Positions 8,195 to 18,056 of a DNA stretch of 64,000 bases are shown one piece after another. Below the pieces are notes generated by a model. That model was not told where the DNA came from. It saw nothing but the letters and a program-made list of their open reading frames with translations, and searched no databases. The position numbers and the translations under genes are program-made. The DNA comes from Winslowiella iniecta. Its GTDB lineage: Bacteria; Pseudomonadota; Gammaproteobacteria; Enterobacterales; Enterobacteriaceae. Location of the stretch: contig NZ_JRXE01000014.1 of assembly GCF_001267535.1 (NCBI RefSeq), positions 45,602 to 109,601 of the forward strand, read 5' to 3'. Numbering within the stretch: position 1 is the stretch's first letter; each line of letters starts with the position of its first letter.

Positions 8195-11065
8195 ATGACT
8201 CAGACTCTCAGCCAGCTTGAACACACCGGCGCGTTTATCGAACGCCATATTGGCCCCTCGCAGCAGCAGCAGGAAGCGATGCTGGCGACCGTCGGCGCCC
8301 GCTCGCTTTCCGATTTAATCGGCTCGATTGTGCCAGCCGATATCCAGTTACCCAGCCCTCCGGCGATTGGTGACGCGCTGACAGAACATCAGGCGCTGGC
8401 CGAGCTGAAAGCGATTGCCAGTCAGAATCAGCTGTATAAATCTTATATCGGCATGGGTTATGCCCCGGTATTAACGCCGCCGGTTATCCTGCGCAATATG
8501 CTGGAAAATCCGGGCTGGTACACCGCTTACACCCCTTATCAGCCAGAAGTTTCCCAGGGCCGACTGGAAGCGCTGCTTAACTTCCAGCAGGTGACGCTGG
8601 ATCTGACCGGGCTGGATATCGCCTCGGCATCGTTGCTGGATGAAGCGACTGCGGCGGCAGAAGCGATGGCGATGGCGAAACGCGTCAGTAAGCTGAAAAA
8701 TGCCAATAAATTCTTTGTGGCTGAGGATATTCATCCACAAACGCTGGATGTGGTGCGTACCCGCGCGGAAACCTTTGGTTTTGAAGTGCTGGTGGATCGG
8801 GCTGATAAAGCACTCGATCATCAGGATCTGTTTGGTGTGTTGTTGCAGCAGGTTGGCACCACCGGCGAGGCGCATGACTATCGCCAGCTGATGGCGGAAC
8901 TGAAAGATCGTAAAGTGATCGTCAGCGTTGCCGCAGAATTTATGTCGCTGGTGCTGCTGGAAGCGCCCGGCAAGCAGGGCGCGGATATTGTCTTTGGTTC
9001 GGCGCAACGTTTCGGCGTACCGATGGGCTACGGCGGGCCACATGCGGCATTCTTTGCTGCGCGTGATGAGCATAAGCGCTCAATGCCGGGGCGCATTATC
9101 GGCGTATCGCGTGATACGGCAGGTAACACCGCGCTGCGTATGGCGATGCAGACGCGCGAACAGCATATCCGTCGCGAGAAAGCGAACTCCAACATCTGTA
9201 CTTCGCAGGTACTGCTGGCCAATATCGCCAGCCTGTATGCGGTGTACCACGGACCGGTCGGACTACAGCGCATTGCCGGGCGTATTCACCGTCTGACCGA
9301 TATTCTGGCTGCGGGTCTGAAACAGGGCGGCCTGACACTGCGCCATAATAGCTGGTTCGATACCCTCACCGTCGACGTGGCTGACAAAGCTGCGGTGCTG
9401 GATCGCGCACTGAGCTTTGGCGCAAACCTGCGTACCGATATCCATCATGCCGTCGGTATTACGCTGGATGAAACCACCACTCGCGAAGATGTGGCGGCCT
9501 TGCTGGCGATTCTGCTGGGTGAAGATCATGGTGTGGATATCGAGGCGCTCGACGCACAGCTCGCCGCCAACAGCCAGTCAGTTCCGGCGGATCTGCTGCG
9601 TAAAGAGGCGATTCTGACGCATCCGGTGTTTAATCGTCATCACAGTGAAACTGAGATGATGCGCTATATGCACAGCCTGGAACGGAAAGATCTGGCGCTG
9701 AATCAGGCAATGATCCCGCTGGGATCCTGCACCATGAAACTGAACGCGGCCGCCGAAATGATTCCGATTACCTGGCCAGAGTTTGCCGGCCTGCATCCGT
9801 TCTGTCCGGCGGATCAGGCTGGCGGCTATCTGCAGATGATCGGCCAGCTGTCACAATGGCTGGTGCAACTGACCGGTTATGACGCGCTCTGTATGCAGCC
9901 AAACTCTGGCGCGCAGGGCGAATACGCCGGTCTGCTGGCGATTCGTCGCTATCACGAGAGCCGTAATGAAGCCGGTCGACATATCTGCCTGATCCCCAGC
10001 TCGGCTCACGGCACAAATCCGGCGTCGGCGCAGATGGCTGGCATGTCAGTGGTGGTGGTCGCCTGTGATAAGCAGGGTAATATCGACCTGCACGATCTGC
10101 GCCAGAAGGCGGAGCAGGCGGGTGAAGCGCTCTCCTGTATTATGGTGACCTATCCGTCGACCCATGGCGTTTACGAAGAGACTATCCGTGAAGTGTGCCA
10201 GATTGTGCATCAGTTTGGCGGCCAGGTGTATCTCGACGGTGCCAATATGAATGCGCAGGTGGGCATCACTACCCCAGGCTATATCGGCGCGGATGTGTCG
10301 CACCTGAATCTGCATAAAACCTTCTGTATCCCGCATGGCGGCGGCGGTCCGGGTATGGGACCGATTGGCGTCAAGGCGCATCTGGCTCCATTTGTACCCG
10401 GTCACAGCGTGGTGCAGATTGATGACATGCTGACCCAACAGGGCGCGGTCTCTGCCGCACCGTTTGGCAGCGCATCGATTCTGCCAATCAGCTGGATGTA
10501 TATCCGCATGATGGGTGCGGAGGGACTGAAGCAGGCCAGCTCGGTGGCAATCCTGAATGCTAACTATATCGCCAGCCGTTTACAGTCAGCGTATCCGATT
10601 CTCTATGCTGGCCGCGATGGTCGTGTGGCGCACGAATGTATTCTGGATATTCGTCCGCTGAAAGAGCAAACCGGCATCAGCGAACTGGATATTGCCAAAC
10701 GTCTGATCGACTACGGATTCCATGCGCCAACCATGTCATTCCCGGTGGCGGGTACGCTGATGGTCGAGCCGACGGAATCGGAAAGTAAAATCGAGCTGGA
10801 TCGCTTTATCGACGCGATGCTGTCAATCCGTATCGAGATCGACCGTGTGGCTGAGGGGGAATGGCCTGCGGAGGATAACCCGCTGGTTAACGCACCGCAT
10901 ACCCAAATGGAAATCGTTGGCGAGTGGTCGCACCCTTATAGCCGTGAACTGGCGGTATTCCCGGCGGGCAGCGACAACAAATACTGGCCGACAGTGAAGC
11001 GTCTGGATGATGTATTTGGTGACCGTAACCTGTTCTGCTCTTGTGTACCGATGAGCGAATATTGA
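8195..11065 (+). CDS. gcvP: Glycine dehydrogenase (decarboxylating), P protein
   Basis: PLP enzyme that decarboxylates glycine and loads the aminomethyl group on the H-protein lipoyl arm. 956 residues (E. coli 957) in the single-chain bacterial form, with two homologous halves. The PLP lysine lies in [16 protein letters not shown] (near residue 710). The N-terminal half starts [16 protein letters not shown] as in the family. The ATG at 8195 is 104 bases from gcvH. Third gene of the operon; a strong palindromic terminator follows. Confidence 0.97.
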   Translation: MTQTLSQLEHTGAFIERHIGPSQQQQEAMLATVGARSLSDLIGSIVPADIQLPSPPAIGDALTEHQALAELKAIASQNQLYKSYIGMGYAPVLTPPVILRNMLENPGWYTAYTPYQPEVSQGRLEALLNFQQVTLDLTGLDIASASLLDEATAAAEAMAMAKRVSKLKNANKFFVAEDIHPQTLDVVRTRAETFGFEVLVDRADKALDHQDLFGVLLQQVGTTGEAHDYRQLMAELKDRKVIVSVAAEFMSLVLLEAPGKQGADIVFGSAQRFGVPMGYGGPHAAFFAARDEHKRSMPGRIIGVSRDTAGNTALRMAMQTREQHIRREKANSNICTSQVLLANIASLYAVYHGPVGLQRIAGRIHRLTDILAAGLKQGGLTLRHNSWFDTLTVDVADKAAVLDRALSFGANLRTDIHHAVGITLDETTTREDVAALLAILLGEDHGVDIEALDAQLAANSQSVPADLLRKEAILTHPVFNRHHSETEMMRYMHSLERKDLALNQAMIPLGSCTMKLNAAAEMIPITWPEFAGLHPFCPADQAGGYLQMIGQLSQWLVQLTGYDALCMQPNSGAQGEYAGLLAIRRYHESRNEAGRHICLIPSSAHGTNPASAQMAGMSVVVVACDKQGNIDLHDLRQKAEQAGEALSCIMVTYPSTHGVYEETIREVCQIVHQFGGQVYLDGANMNAQVGITTPGYIGADVSHLNLHKTFCIPHGGGGPGMGPIGVKAHLAPFVPGHSVVQIDDMLTQQGAVSAAPFGSASILPISWMYIRMMGAEGLKQASSVAILNANYIASRLQSAYPILYAGRDGRVAHECILDIRPLKEQTGISELDIAKRLIDYGFHAPTMSFPVAGTLMVEPTESESKIELDRFIDAMLSIRIEIDRVAEGEWPAEDNPLVNAPHTQMEIVGEWSHPYSRELAVFPAGSDNKYWPTVKRLDDVFGDRNLFCSCVPMSEY

Positions 11066-11102
11066 GTAAAAGCTTTAATGGCGTGATTAAGCCTGGATAA
11101 TA

Positions 11103-11130
11103 TAAAGCCTCATCGTACGATGAGGCTTTA
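11103..11130. terminator. Bidirectional terminator after gcvP
   Basis: A perfect 28-base palindrome (taaagcctcatcgt and its complement) flanked by A/T. It lies 37 bases after the gcvP stop and 11 bases after the stop of the minus-strand small membrane gene, so it can serve both converging transcripts. Confidence 0.8.
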
Positions 11131-11141
11131 AACAGAAAGCG

Positions 11142-11360
11142 TTAATCTCTGCCATTAAACCAGTCATGAAACCGGAACAGGCCGGAATAAAACGCATAAA
11201 TGCCTATAATTGAAAATAACATGGTAGCCAGGTCATAAGAATTTTTTGTAACAGCAAACCGGCATGGATTGTCATTAAGAACGACAGGAAATACAGTCGC
11301 CACCCATAGAATATGTATGACTGTCCTTCGCAAACGACTACCGGGACCCAATTTAATCAT
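11142..11360 (-). CDS. Small two-helix membrane protein, possible immunity protein
   Basis: I do not recognise the family. The ATG at 11360 has AGGTGG 6 bases upstream and gives 72 residues; the longer frame to 11441 would overlap the upstream peptide gene in another frame. Two hydrophobic segments (about residues 13-28 and 43-62) are separated by a short polar loop. A basic N-terminus (RLRR) and a C-terminal FRFHDWFNGRD complete it. The size and topology are like immunity proteins of small bacteriocins. It follows the 44-residue peptide gene by 13 bases on the same strand in an AT-rich patch, so the two look like one unit. Function is inference only. Confidence 0.6.
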   Translation of the reverse strand: MIKLGPGSRLRRTVIHILWVATVFPVVLNDNPCRFAVTKNSYDLATMLFSIIGIYAFYSGLFRFHDWFNGRD

Positions 11361-11373
11361 TTCGAACCACCTG

Positions 11374-11508
11374 TTACCAATGACATTCCCCGCCAATATT
11401 TGAGCTGCCGGAGTTTGACTTTCCTTTATGATTACCACCACAGGGACTGTTATTACAACTGCTTAAAGCGGCGGAAACTGCACTATCCTTAACGTTCAGC
11501 GTTTTCAT
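11374..11508 (-). CDS. 44-residue Ser/Gly/Cys peptide, bacteriocin- or RiPP-like candidate
   Basis: Short gene not matched to any family I know. It begins MKTLNVKDSAVSAAL and continues with a core rich in Ser, Asn and Gly holding three cysteines (SSCNNSPCGG at 16-25 and a final GECHW). The ATG at 11508 is preceded by AAGGAA with 6-base spacing, a strong site. The first 14 residues have the layout of a double-glycine-type leader (L..N...AVSAA) but with Ala-Ala in place of Gly-Gly. The rest would be a small polar core. No transporter, peptidase or modification gene lies nearby. It is followed after 13 bases by the two-helix protein. Real translation is likely; the bacteriocin role is inference. 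Confidence 0.55.
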   Translation of the reverse strand: MKTLNVKDSAVSAALSSCNNSPCGGNHKGKSNSGSSNIGGECHW

Positions 11509-11959
11509 AAAATTTCCTTTTTATCTATACCACCTGTTCTGGAGGTGGCAATGAAATTATTAAATCAAACTGAATAAAAAATAAAGACAGGAAATAATCA
11601 TTCCTCTTTTATATATCTTGGGTTATGGTGCTATAAATTAAGGTGGAAATTAACGCTATTGAAAAAGATAAGTGATATCCACACGCATTCAATAAATAAA
11701 TCCCTTTTGTTCAGTCAATATTTAAGCTCATAAGTTGTTTTTGCGAAAAAACACCGACTTCACGTCAGTTGTAAAATTGCAATAAAGTTTTTTATTTGTG
11801 ATGCAGATCTCATTTTTCGGATTGCCTGCCAAACCTGTTCCGCTGCTGTTACACGGCTTCACCGTTTAATTTTAGCTTACAGGTGTACTCTGAAATTATT
11901 CTCAGTTAGGCTGGTTCGGTAACGTTATCTCTGTTTCTGACGCGGGAGAGCCCGGATAT
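11509..11959. other. AT-rich intergenic region between the peptide gene and trhA
   Basis: About 450 bases, clearly more AT-rich than the core genes around it. Near 11530-11548 a 6-bp stem (ccacct / aggtgg) lies in the leader of the minus-strand peptide gene. It presumably holds divergent promoters for the peptide unit and trhA, but I cannot place them reliably. No larger open frame with a plausible start was seen. Confidence 0.5.
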
Positions 11960-12613
11960 ATGACGAATAACACGCTTTTAGCCAAGGGATATTCACTGGC
12001 AGAAGAGGTAGCCAACAGCATCAGTCATGGTGTCGGCTGTCTGCTGGGGATTATTGGATTAGTGTTACTGCTTGACCAGGCCATTGATGCACGCGCCAGT
12101 GCGCTGGCGATTACCAGTTACAGCGTGTATGGCGGCAGTATGATTCTGCTGTTTCTGGCGTCAACGCTTTACCACGCGATTCCCCATCAGCGGGCGAAAT
12201 ACTGGCTGAAAAAACTCGATCATTGCGCCATCTATCTGTTGATCGCCGGAACCTATACGCCGTTTCTGCTGGTGGGTTTGAAATCGCCGCTGGCACACGG
12301 ACTGATGGGGGTGATCTGGAGCCTGGCCTTAATTGGCGTGGTGTTTAAACTGTTGTTTGCTCATCGTTTTGAGGCAATGTCGCTGATCACTTATATGCTG
12401 ATGGGCTGGTTGTCGCTGGTAGTGATTTATCAACTGGCAATGACCTTATCAGCGGGAGGCGTGTGGTTGCTGGCGGCCGGCGGGATTATCTATTCGCTGG
12501 GGGTGATTTTCTACGCCATTGAGCGAATTCCCTATAACCATGCCATCTGGCATGGCTTTGTGCTCGGTGGCAGTCTGTGCCACTTTTTGGCGATCTATTT
12601 TTACGTGATTTGA
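11960..12613 (+). CDS. trhA: PAQR family membrane protein TrhA (hemolysin III-like, YqfA)
   Basis: Integral inner-membrane protein of the hemolysin III / PAQR family with about seven hydrophobic helices in 217 residues (E. coli 219). Family marks are visible: [10 protein letters not shown] near residue 15, [13 protein letters not shown] near 62, [17 protein letters not shown] near 80, and [19 protein letters not shown] at the end. In E. coli the protein has been linked to membrane energetics and fatty-acid balance, but the reaction is unclear. It stands alone with its own hairpin terminator, and is separated from gcvP by the peptide island. Confidence 0.94.
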   Translation: MTNNTLLAKGYSLAEEVANSISHGVGCLLGIIGLVLLLDQAIDARASALAITSYSVYGGSMILLFLASTLYHAIPHQRAKYWLKKLDHCAIYLLIAGTYTPFLLVGLKSPLAHGLMGVIWSLALIGVVFKLLFAHRFEAMSLITYMLMGWLSLVVIYQLAMTLSAGGVWLLAAGGIIYSLGVIFYAIERIPYNHAIWHGFVLGGSLCHFLAIYFYVI

Positions 12614-12617
12614 TCGT

Positions 12618-12642
12618 CGGGCGAGGCAGCCAGCCTCGCCCG
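12618..12642. terminator. Terminator between trhA and ygfZ
   Basis: A 10-bp perfect GC stem (cgggcgaggc / gcctcgcccg) with a 5-base loop, 4 bases after the trhA stop and 9 bases before the ygfZ stop on the other strand. It can act for both convergent genes. Confidence 0.8.
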
Positions 12643-12651
12643 AGAGGGTTC

Positions 12652-13632
12652 TTAATCGATGGTATAAGGCAGTGGCTGAATCGCCAGCTTACCGCCTTCA
12701 TCACCCTGAACGCGCAGCACGGTATCGGCTTCAAGGTCGTTATTCATGACTACCTGCACCCACACTTCGCCGTTATCCAGCTGGGTAGCGGCCAGAATAG
12801 TGCCGGTACGACGCCAGTTTTCACCCAGTTGCATTTCCAGTGAATCGCCCGCTTCCGGTACCCGGCTGGCATTGCCGGCCAGCCAGTAAAGCGCACGTTT
12901 ATTGGCACCGCGGAACTTGGCGCGCGCCACCATCTCCTGGCCGGTATAGCAGCCTTTCTTAAAGCTGATAGCATCCAGCGACTGCAGGTTGGTTGCCTGC
13001 GGAATAAACTGCGCGCTGTTCTTTTCGTCGAGAATCGGTAAACCCGCTTCTATGTCCAGCGCCAGCCATTGCGCACTGTCATTAAACTGCGCTTCACCGG
13101 CCAGTTTTTGCTGAATTTCCTGCGCTTTTTCCGTACTGGTGATCAGCAAGAAACGCTCGGCAGGGTGGGCAAACCACAGCAGCGTGCTGTCGCCCTGCTG
13201 TACGACCTGATTTTCAGCATCCGGCAGCTGTTCAAACAGGCCAGCCAGTGCCGCCCGCGCCTGAAAACCCGCCACGCCAGACAAGACCGACTCATCATCG
13301 GCGGCAATGGTGATTTTGGCGAACACCGCATACTTTTTCAGCTCGGTGATTTGATTTTCACGCACGCTGCGTCGCTCAATATAGGCAAAGCCTTCGCCAC
13401 GATGAAACAGGCGCAGATTGCTCCACATTTTTCCTTTTGCATCGCAGTGCGCGCAAAGAAGATGTTGAGTCGCGGCCAGTGCGGCGACGTCAAGTGTCAC
13501 CTGGCCCTGTAAATAACTGACGCGATCCTGACCTTGCACGGTCGTCAGCGCCCAATCTTCCAGCGAGATCAACGTCAGCGGCAAACGCGCTGAGGCAACC
13601 GGCTGACGCGGCGGTAAAGTAAAGGTTGGCAT
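12652..13632 (-). CDS. ygfZ: tRNA-modifying / Fe-S maintenance protein YgfZ
   Basis: Folate-binding protein of the GcvT-like fold that supports certain Fe-S enzymes such as MiaB. The ATG at 13632 yields 326 residues, the same as E. coli, starting [19 protein letters not shown]. The frame continues upstream to 13731 without similarity. The diagnostic motif [17 protein letters not shown] with the reactive Cys is present near residue 228. It is divergent from sdhE with 229 bases between. Confidence 0.96.
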   Translation of the reverse strand: MPTFTLPPRQPVASARLPLTLISLEDWALTTVQGQDRVSYLQGQVTLDVAALAATQHLLCAHCDAKGKMWSNLRLFHRGEGFAYIERRSVRENQITELKKYAVFAKITIAADDESVLSGVAGFQARAALAGLFEQLPDAENQVVQQGDSTLLWFAHPAERFLLITSTEKAQEIQQKLAGEAQFNDSAQWLALDIEAGLPILDEKNSAQFIPQATNLQSLDAISFKKGCYTGQEMVARAKFRGANKRALYWLAGNASRVPEAGDSLEMQLGENWRRTGTILAATQLDNGEVWVQVVMNNDLEADTVLRVQGDEGGKLAIQPLPYTID

Positions 13633-13861
13633 AGTTATATCCTGAAAAGGGTGTCCAAAAGCCATCAATATGCTTCTCATGTTAAAAGAGCACCTGTGCT
13701 TTGCAACCTGTTTTCTGAAGATGACGCACAAAACGCGTGTTATGCCTGCATCTGGTAGCTGAGATATGCGCGTCAGGCCAGAACAGTGAAATTTGCGTAT
13801 CGCGCACTTTGCTTAAAAAGCGCTAAACTAGCGCCCATGTTTAGCTAACTGATGATTGAAA

Positions 13862-14128
13862 ATGGATATTAACAATAAAGCGCGAATTCACTGGGCATGC
13901 CGTCGCGGTATGCGTGAGCTGGACATCTCAATTATGCCGTTCTTTGAGTATGAATATGACTCGTTGAGCGACACCGACAAGCAAGTGTTTATTCACCTGC
14001 TGGAAAGTGACGATCCCGATCTGTTTAACTGGCTGATGAACCATGGCGAACCTGCCGATCCCGAGCTGAAACGCATGGTGCAACTGATTCAACAGAGAAA
14101 CCAACAACGTGGTCCAGTGGCAATCTGA
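13862..14128 (+). CDS. sdhE: FAD assembly factor SdhE
   Basis: Small protein that promotes covalent FAD attachment to succinate dehydrogenase and fumarate reductase. 88 residues from the ATG at 13862, the E. coli length. An in-frame TTG two codons earlier is less likely. The RGxxE FAD-transfer motif is present as RRGMRELD (residues 15-22). The [11 protein letters not shown] segment is conserved. cptA overlaps the last 20 bases. Confidence 0.96.
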   Translation: MDINNKARIHWACRRGMRELDISIMPFFEYEYDSLSDTDKQVFIHLLESDDPDLFNWLMNHGEPADPELKRMVQLIQQRNQQRGPVAI

Positions 14129-14519
14129 TCTGCACGTTTCATGGCAAGCGCAGTGGGTTTCACTGATGCTGCACGGGGTGGTTATTCTGCTGCTGTTACT
14201 GGCACCGTGGCCACCCAATTATACCGTTGCCTGGATGGTGCTGTTAACGCTGGTGGTACTGGAAAGCGTGCGCAGCCAGCGGCGTATTCGTCGCCGCGAA
14301 GGGGCGATCGCCCTGTTAACCGAGCGCCGTTTACGCTGGCGTCAGAAGGAGTGGCGTATCACCCGACGCCCGTGGCAAATCGGGTCGGCGATGTTACTGA
14401 TGTTACGTGACAATAACGGGCAGCGAGAGCGCCTGTGGCTGCTGCGTGACAGTATGGATGAAGCATCGTGGCGTCAGCTGCGGCAATGCTTGTTAAGCAA
14501 GGAATCCGTCGATGAGTAA
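14109..14519 (+). CDS. cptA: Membrane protein CptA (YgfX), SdhE partner
   Basis: 136-residue inner-membrane protein with two adjacent hydrophobic helices (about 17-34 and 37-53) and a cytosolic C-terminal part. In E. coli YgfX was reported as the toxin of a YgfYX pair acting on MreB and FtsZ; in Serratia it is an SdhE-linked factor for flavinylation and prodigiosin. The start is GTG at 14109 inside sdhE (20-base overlap), and the end overlaps creB by 8 bases. sdhE-cptA-creB-creC therefore form a continuous overlapping chain. Confidence 0.92.
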   Translation: MVQWQSDLHVSWQAQWVSLMLHGVVILLLLLAPWPPNYTVAWMVLLTLVVLESVRSQRRIRRREGAIALLTERRLRWRQKEWRITRRPWQIGSAMLLMLRDNNGQRERLWLLRDSMDEASWRQLRQCLLSKESVDE

Positions 14520-15210
14520 GCCGGTATTGTGGCTGGTTGAGGATGAAATCGCCATTGCCGAGACGCTGCAATATACCCTGCAGCAGGACGGATTCGAGCC
14601 GCGCTGGTTTGGTCGTGGCCTGCTGATGCTGGAAGCGCTTGCCGCTGAGCAACCGGACCTGTTTATTCTCGATGTGGGATTGCCGGATATCAGCGGCTTT
14701 GAACTCTGTCGCCAGCTTCAGCAGCGCTGTCCGGATGTGCCGGTGCTGTTTCTTACCGCCCGCAGCGAAGAGATTGACCGCCTGATTGGTCTGGAAATCG
14801 GTGCGGATGACTATATCGCGAAGCCCTTTTCGCTGCGCGAAGTCAGCGCCAGGGTGCGTACTATTTTGCGCCGGCTGGAAAAACAGCAGCGCATTCGTCA
14901 CAGTTCGTTGCAGCGCATTGCGGAGTTTGAGCTGGATGATCAGGCGGCGGCGATCCGCTGGTATCAGCAGCCGCTGCACCTGACGCGCTACGAATATTTG
15001 CTGCTGAAAACCTTGCTGCTGGCACCCACGCGGATTTACTCTCGCCAGCAACTGATGGAACTCATCTGGAACGATGCTGAAGAGAGCAGCGATCGCACTG
15101 TCGATACCCATATCAAAACCCTGCGCGCCAAACTTAAAGAGATTAATGACCAGCATGCGCCGATCGTTACGCATCGTGGCATGGGCTATAGCCTGAGCAT
15201 CAGCAAATGA
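14512..15210 (+). CDS. creB: Two-component response regulator CreB
   Basis: OmpR/PhoB-type regulator of 232 residues. The receiver domain (1-120) has acidic residues E10/D11, phosphoacceptor D54 (FILDVGLPD) and a lysine at the AKPF motif. The winged-helix DNA-binding domain (130-228) ends SDRTVDTHIKTLRAKL and RGMGYSL. CreB activates genes carrying a Cre-tag. The gene overlaps both cptA and creC, so it is co-translated with them. In E. coli K-12 creABCD lies elsewhere on the chromosome and no creA is seen here. Confidence 0.92.
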   Translation: MSKPVLWLVEDEIAIAETLQYTLQQDGFEPRWFGRGLLMLEALAAEQPDLFILDVGLPDISGFELCRQLQQRCPDVPVLFLTARSEEIDRLIGLEIGADDYIAKPFSLREVSARVRTILRRLEKQQRIRHSSLQRIAEFELDDQAAAIRWYQQPLHLTRYEYLLLKTLLLAPTRIYSRQQLMELIWNDAEESSDRTVDTHIKTLRAKLKEINDQHAPIVTHRGMGYSLSISK

Positions 15211-16625
15211 GAATCGGTATGCGCCTGCTGCTGGGCTATTTTCTGATCGTCGCCGTCGCGGCGTGGTTTGTGCTGAATATCTTTCTGCAAGAAATTAAAC
15301 CTGGCGTGCGACGGGCGACCGAAAGCACGCTGGTGGATACGGCCAGTTTGCTGGCGGAGTTTGCTCGTCAGGACTTACTCAGCGGCAATGCGCAACAGGG
15401 GCTGCTGGCGCAGGCTTTTTCGCGACTGAATCAGCAGCCGATAAGTGCCAATATCAGCGGCATGGTAAAACAGCATAATGACTACCGGTTGTATCTTACT
15501 GATGCGCAGGGCAAAGTCCTGTTCGATTCGGCTGGCGAAGCGCTGGGCGCGGATTACTCGCGCTGGAACGACGTCTGGTTAACGCTACGCGGCCAGTATG
15601 GCGCGCGCAGTACCCGCAGCGATCCTGATGATGATGCCTCATCAACCATGTATGTGGCCGCGCCGGTGCGCGATGGCGACAGGATTATCGGCGTAGTGAG
15701 TCTCGGTAAGCCGAATAGCAGTATGGCGGCGGTGATTCACGGTGGCGAGCAGCGGGTTCTCTGGGCTGGCGCGGTGTTACTGGGCATTGCGCTGCTGATT
15801 GGCATTGGTTTTGTGTGGTGGATCAATCGTTCGGTCGGGCGGCTGGTCAGCTACGCCGACGCGGTGACAGCCGGTGAGCCAACCGCCTTACCGCGTATGG
15901 ACAGCAGCGAGCTGCGTAAACTGGCTCAGGCGCTGGAAACCATGCGGCTGGAACTGGAAGGGAAAAGTTATATTGAACAGTATGTTTATGCGCTGACCCA
16001 CGAACTGAAAAGCCCGCTGGCAGCGATAGCGGGCGCGGCGGAAATTTTGCAGCAAGCACCGCCATCGCCGGTTGTCAGCCGCTTTTCCGCCAATATATTG
16101 CAGCAAAATCAGCGTATGCAGCTGTTAATTGACACTATGCTGCGTCAGGCGAAGCTGGAAAGTCGCGCCACCGTTGAACCGCAGCAGATTGATGTGGCGG
16201 CCATGCTAAGCGGGCTGATCGTCAGCCGTGAAGTCCCGGCGCAACGGAAACAGATTGCGCTAAAACTGGATGTTCGCAGCGGGTTAAACTGTTATGCCGA
16301 GCGGCTGCTGCTCGAACAGGCGCTCGGCAACCTGCTGGATAATGCGCTGGATTTTACCGCCGTGGGTGGTGAGGTGGTGCTGCGCGCTGAGCTATGTGAG
16401 CAAGGAATTGCATTTATCGTTGAGGATAACGGCAGTGGTATTCCTGACTTTGCGCTGGCGCGGATTTTCGAGCGATTCTATTCGCTGGCGCGTGCCGACG
16501 GACAAAAAAGTAGCGGGCTGGGGCTGGCGTTTGTGCGCGAAGTGGCGCGCCTGCATCAGGGAGCCATCAGCCTGGATAACCGACAGCCGCAGGGCGTGGC
16601 CGCCCGCTTAACTCTGCCAAAATAA
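15207..16625 (+). CDS. creC: Sensor histidine kinase CreC
   Basis: Membrane sensor of 472 residues (E. coli 474). A signal-anchor helix (about 7-27) and a second helix (184-207) flank a periplasmic sensor region. A HAMP segment follows, then HisKA with the phosphorylated H265 in LTHELKSPLAA. The HATPase domain has the N box (LGNLLDNALDF), G1 (VEDNGSGIP) and G2 (SSGLGLAFVREVA) motifs. The start overlaps the creB stop by 4 bases. With creB it should control creD through the Cre-tag behind it. Confidence 0.93.
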   Translation: MRIGMRLLLGYFLIVAVAAWFVLNIFLQEIKPGVRRATESTLVDTASLLAEFARQDLLSGNAQQGLLAQAFSRLNQQPISANISGMVKQHNDYRLYLTDAQGKVLFDSAGEALGADYSRWNDVWLTLRGQYGARSTRSDPDDDASSTMYVAAPVRDGDRIIGVVSLGKPNSSMAAVIHGGEQRVLWAGAVLLGIALLIGIGFVWWINRSVGRLVSYADAVTAGEPTALPRMDSSELRKLAQALETMRLELEGKSYIEQYVYALTHELKSPLAAIAGAAEILQQAPPSPVVSRFSANILQQNQRMQLLIDTMLRQAKLESRATVEPQQIDVAAMLSGLIVSREVPAQRKQIALKLDVRSGLNCYAERLLLEQALGNLLDNALDFTAVGGEVVLRAELCEQGIAFIVEDNGSGIPDFALARIFERFYSLARADGQKSSGLGLAFVREVARLHQGAISLDNRQPQGVAARLTLPK

Positions 16626-16634
16626 TCCGCTGAC

Positions 16635-16650
16635 TTCACACTGGCTTCAC
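16635..16650 (+). promoter_or_regulatory. Cre-tag operator upstream of creD
   Basis: TTCAC-ACTGGC-TTCAC matches the published CreB site (TTCAC, six bases, TTCAC) exactly. It lies 65 bases before the creD start, with a further partial TTCAT 4 bases on. This predicts CreB-activated creD expression. Confidence 0.8.
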
Positions 16651-16714
16651 ATAACTTCATTTTGTCCCCATATAAGGCAGTTAGGCTCTCGCTCACTTAT
16701 CTGAGGAGAGCATC

Positions 16715-18034
16715 ATGTTGAAATCCCCCCTGTTCTGGAAAGTCATTACACTATCAGGATGTATGGTTCTGTTACTGGTTCCGCTGTCGATGCTGAGTTC
16801 ACTGGTTTCGGAACGTAGCCTCTATCGCGATAGCGTTGAACAACAGCTTAGCCAGAGTACCAGCAACGGGCAGCGGCTGGTGGGGCCGTTTATCGCCATT
16901 CCTTATGGCGAAACCGTTAAGGTCTGGCAGGATGGTAAGCCGGTCGATCAGGTGGAGCATAAAGTGCGCTGGTTGTTACCTGAACAACTGAAAGTCAGCG
17001 CTGACCAGCAGGTCTCGACGCGTTCCATTGGAATTTATGACGGGCAAATCTGGCGGGCGAAAACACAATTGCAAGCCCGTTTTGCGACTGAAAGCTTAAA
17101 AGATTTGCAGCAACCCAATATTGCTATTGGCACACCAAAGGTGGTGATGGCGGTGGGAGATTCGCGGGGTATCAGTGAGTTATCCAGTCTTGCGGTGAAT
17201 GAGGAACGCTACAACTTTCAGCCTGGTAGCGGCATTACTGACTTACCCCAGGGCGTGCATCTTGAAATACCCGCAGAGATTCTCAGCCAGAAAAACCTCA
17301 ACCTGTCGTTTTCACTGACTCTGCTTGGCACGCAATATCTTGACGTGGTGCCGCTGGGTCGCAGCAGCAGTTTCGCGCTGAACAGCAACTGGCCGCATCC
17401 GAGCTTTATTGGCAATTTCCTGCCGGAGAGCCGGGAGGTGAGCGCCCGCGGCTTTAATGCCAGCTGGCAAAGCAGCTGGTTTGCCAACAATATTGACTCA
17501 CGTTTTCGTAGCGATGATTCATCGCCGAAATTTGCCAATTTACCGGTATTCAGCAGCACGGTAATCAATCCGGTCGATCATTACCAGTTAACAGAACGTG
17601 CAGTAAAATATGCGGTATTGCTGATTTGCCTGACGTTTATGGCGTTCTTCCTGTTTGAAACCCTGACCTCACTGCGGGTGCACCCGATGCAATATCTGCT
17701 GATTGGTCTGTCACTGGTGATGTTTTTCCTCGTGCTATTAGCACTGTCAGAACATATTGGCTTCAATTATGCCTGGCTGACGGCGAGTCTGAGCTGCGCC
17801 ACGCTAAATGGTGTCTATTTGCGGGCGGTGTTGCAGGGGCGGCGGGCGGCACTGGCCTTTGCGCTCGGCTTATTGCTGCTGGATGCCGTGCTCTGGCTGC
17901 TGTTGCAGTCGGAAGACAGCGCCTTGCTGCTGGGAACCGGCGTACTGATGGTTGCGCTGGCGGCAGTCATGTTACTGACGCGCAAAATTGACTGGTATGG
18001 TATTTCACTCAGTCGCGCGTCAGACAAACCCTAA
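16715..18034 (+). CDS. creD: Cell envelope integrity protein CreD
   Basis: Inner-membrane protein of 439 residues (E. coli 450). One N-terminal helix (about 9-30), a large periplasmic domain to about 300, then a cluster of helices (roughly 300-425). Conserved family parts include the early LLVPLSMLSSLV and the C-terminal helices starting RAVKYAVLLI and MAFFLFETLTSLRVHP. CreD expression is the best-known output of CreBC and is linked to beta-lactam response and envelope integrity in several bacteria. It is separated from creC by 89 bases that hold the Cre-tag. ATG has GAGGAG upstream. Confidence 0.92.
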   Translation: MLKSPLFWKVITLSGCMVLLLVPLSMLSSLVSERSLYRDSVEQQLSQSTSNGQRLVGPFIAIPYGETVKVWQDGKPVDQVEHKVRWLLPEQLKVSADQQVSTRSIGIYDGQIWRAKTQLQARFATESLKDLQQPNIAIGTPKVVMAVGDSRGISELSSLAVNEERYNFQPGSGITDLPQGVHLEIPAEILSQKNLNLSFSLTLLGTQYLDVVPLGRSSSFALNSNWPHPSFIGNFLPESREVSARGFNASWQSSWFANNIDSRFRSDDSSPKFANLPVFSSTVINPVDHYQLTERAVKYAVLLICLTFMAFFLFETLTSLRVHPMQYLLIGLSLVMFFLVLLALSEHIGFNYAWLTASLSCATLNGVYLRAVLQGRRAALAFALGLLLLDAVLWLLLQSEDSALLLGTGVLMVALAAVMLLTRKIDWYGISLSRASDKP

Positions 18035-18056
18035 TAACCGGTGGCGGTGCTGACGG

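Noticed and set aside
11551-11577. Eight-codon open frame with a strong GGAGGTGG site (MKLLNQTE)
   Set aside because: Very short, AT-rich, on the opposite strand of the peptide gene leader where GGAGG is one arm of a hairpin; no support as a gene.
12652-13731. YgfZ read as a 359-residue protein from 13731
   Set aside because: The first 33 residues have no family similarity; ATG at 13632 gives the 326 residues of E. coli YgfZ.
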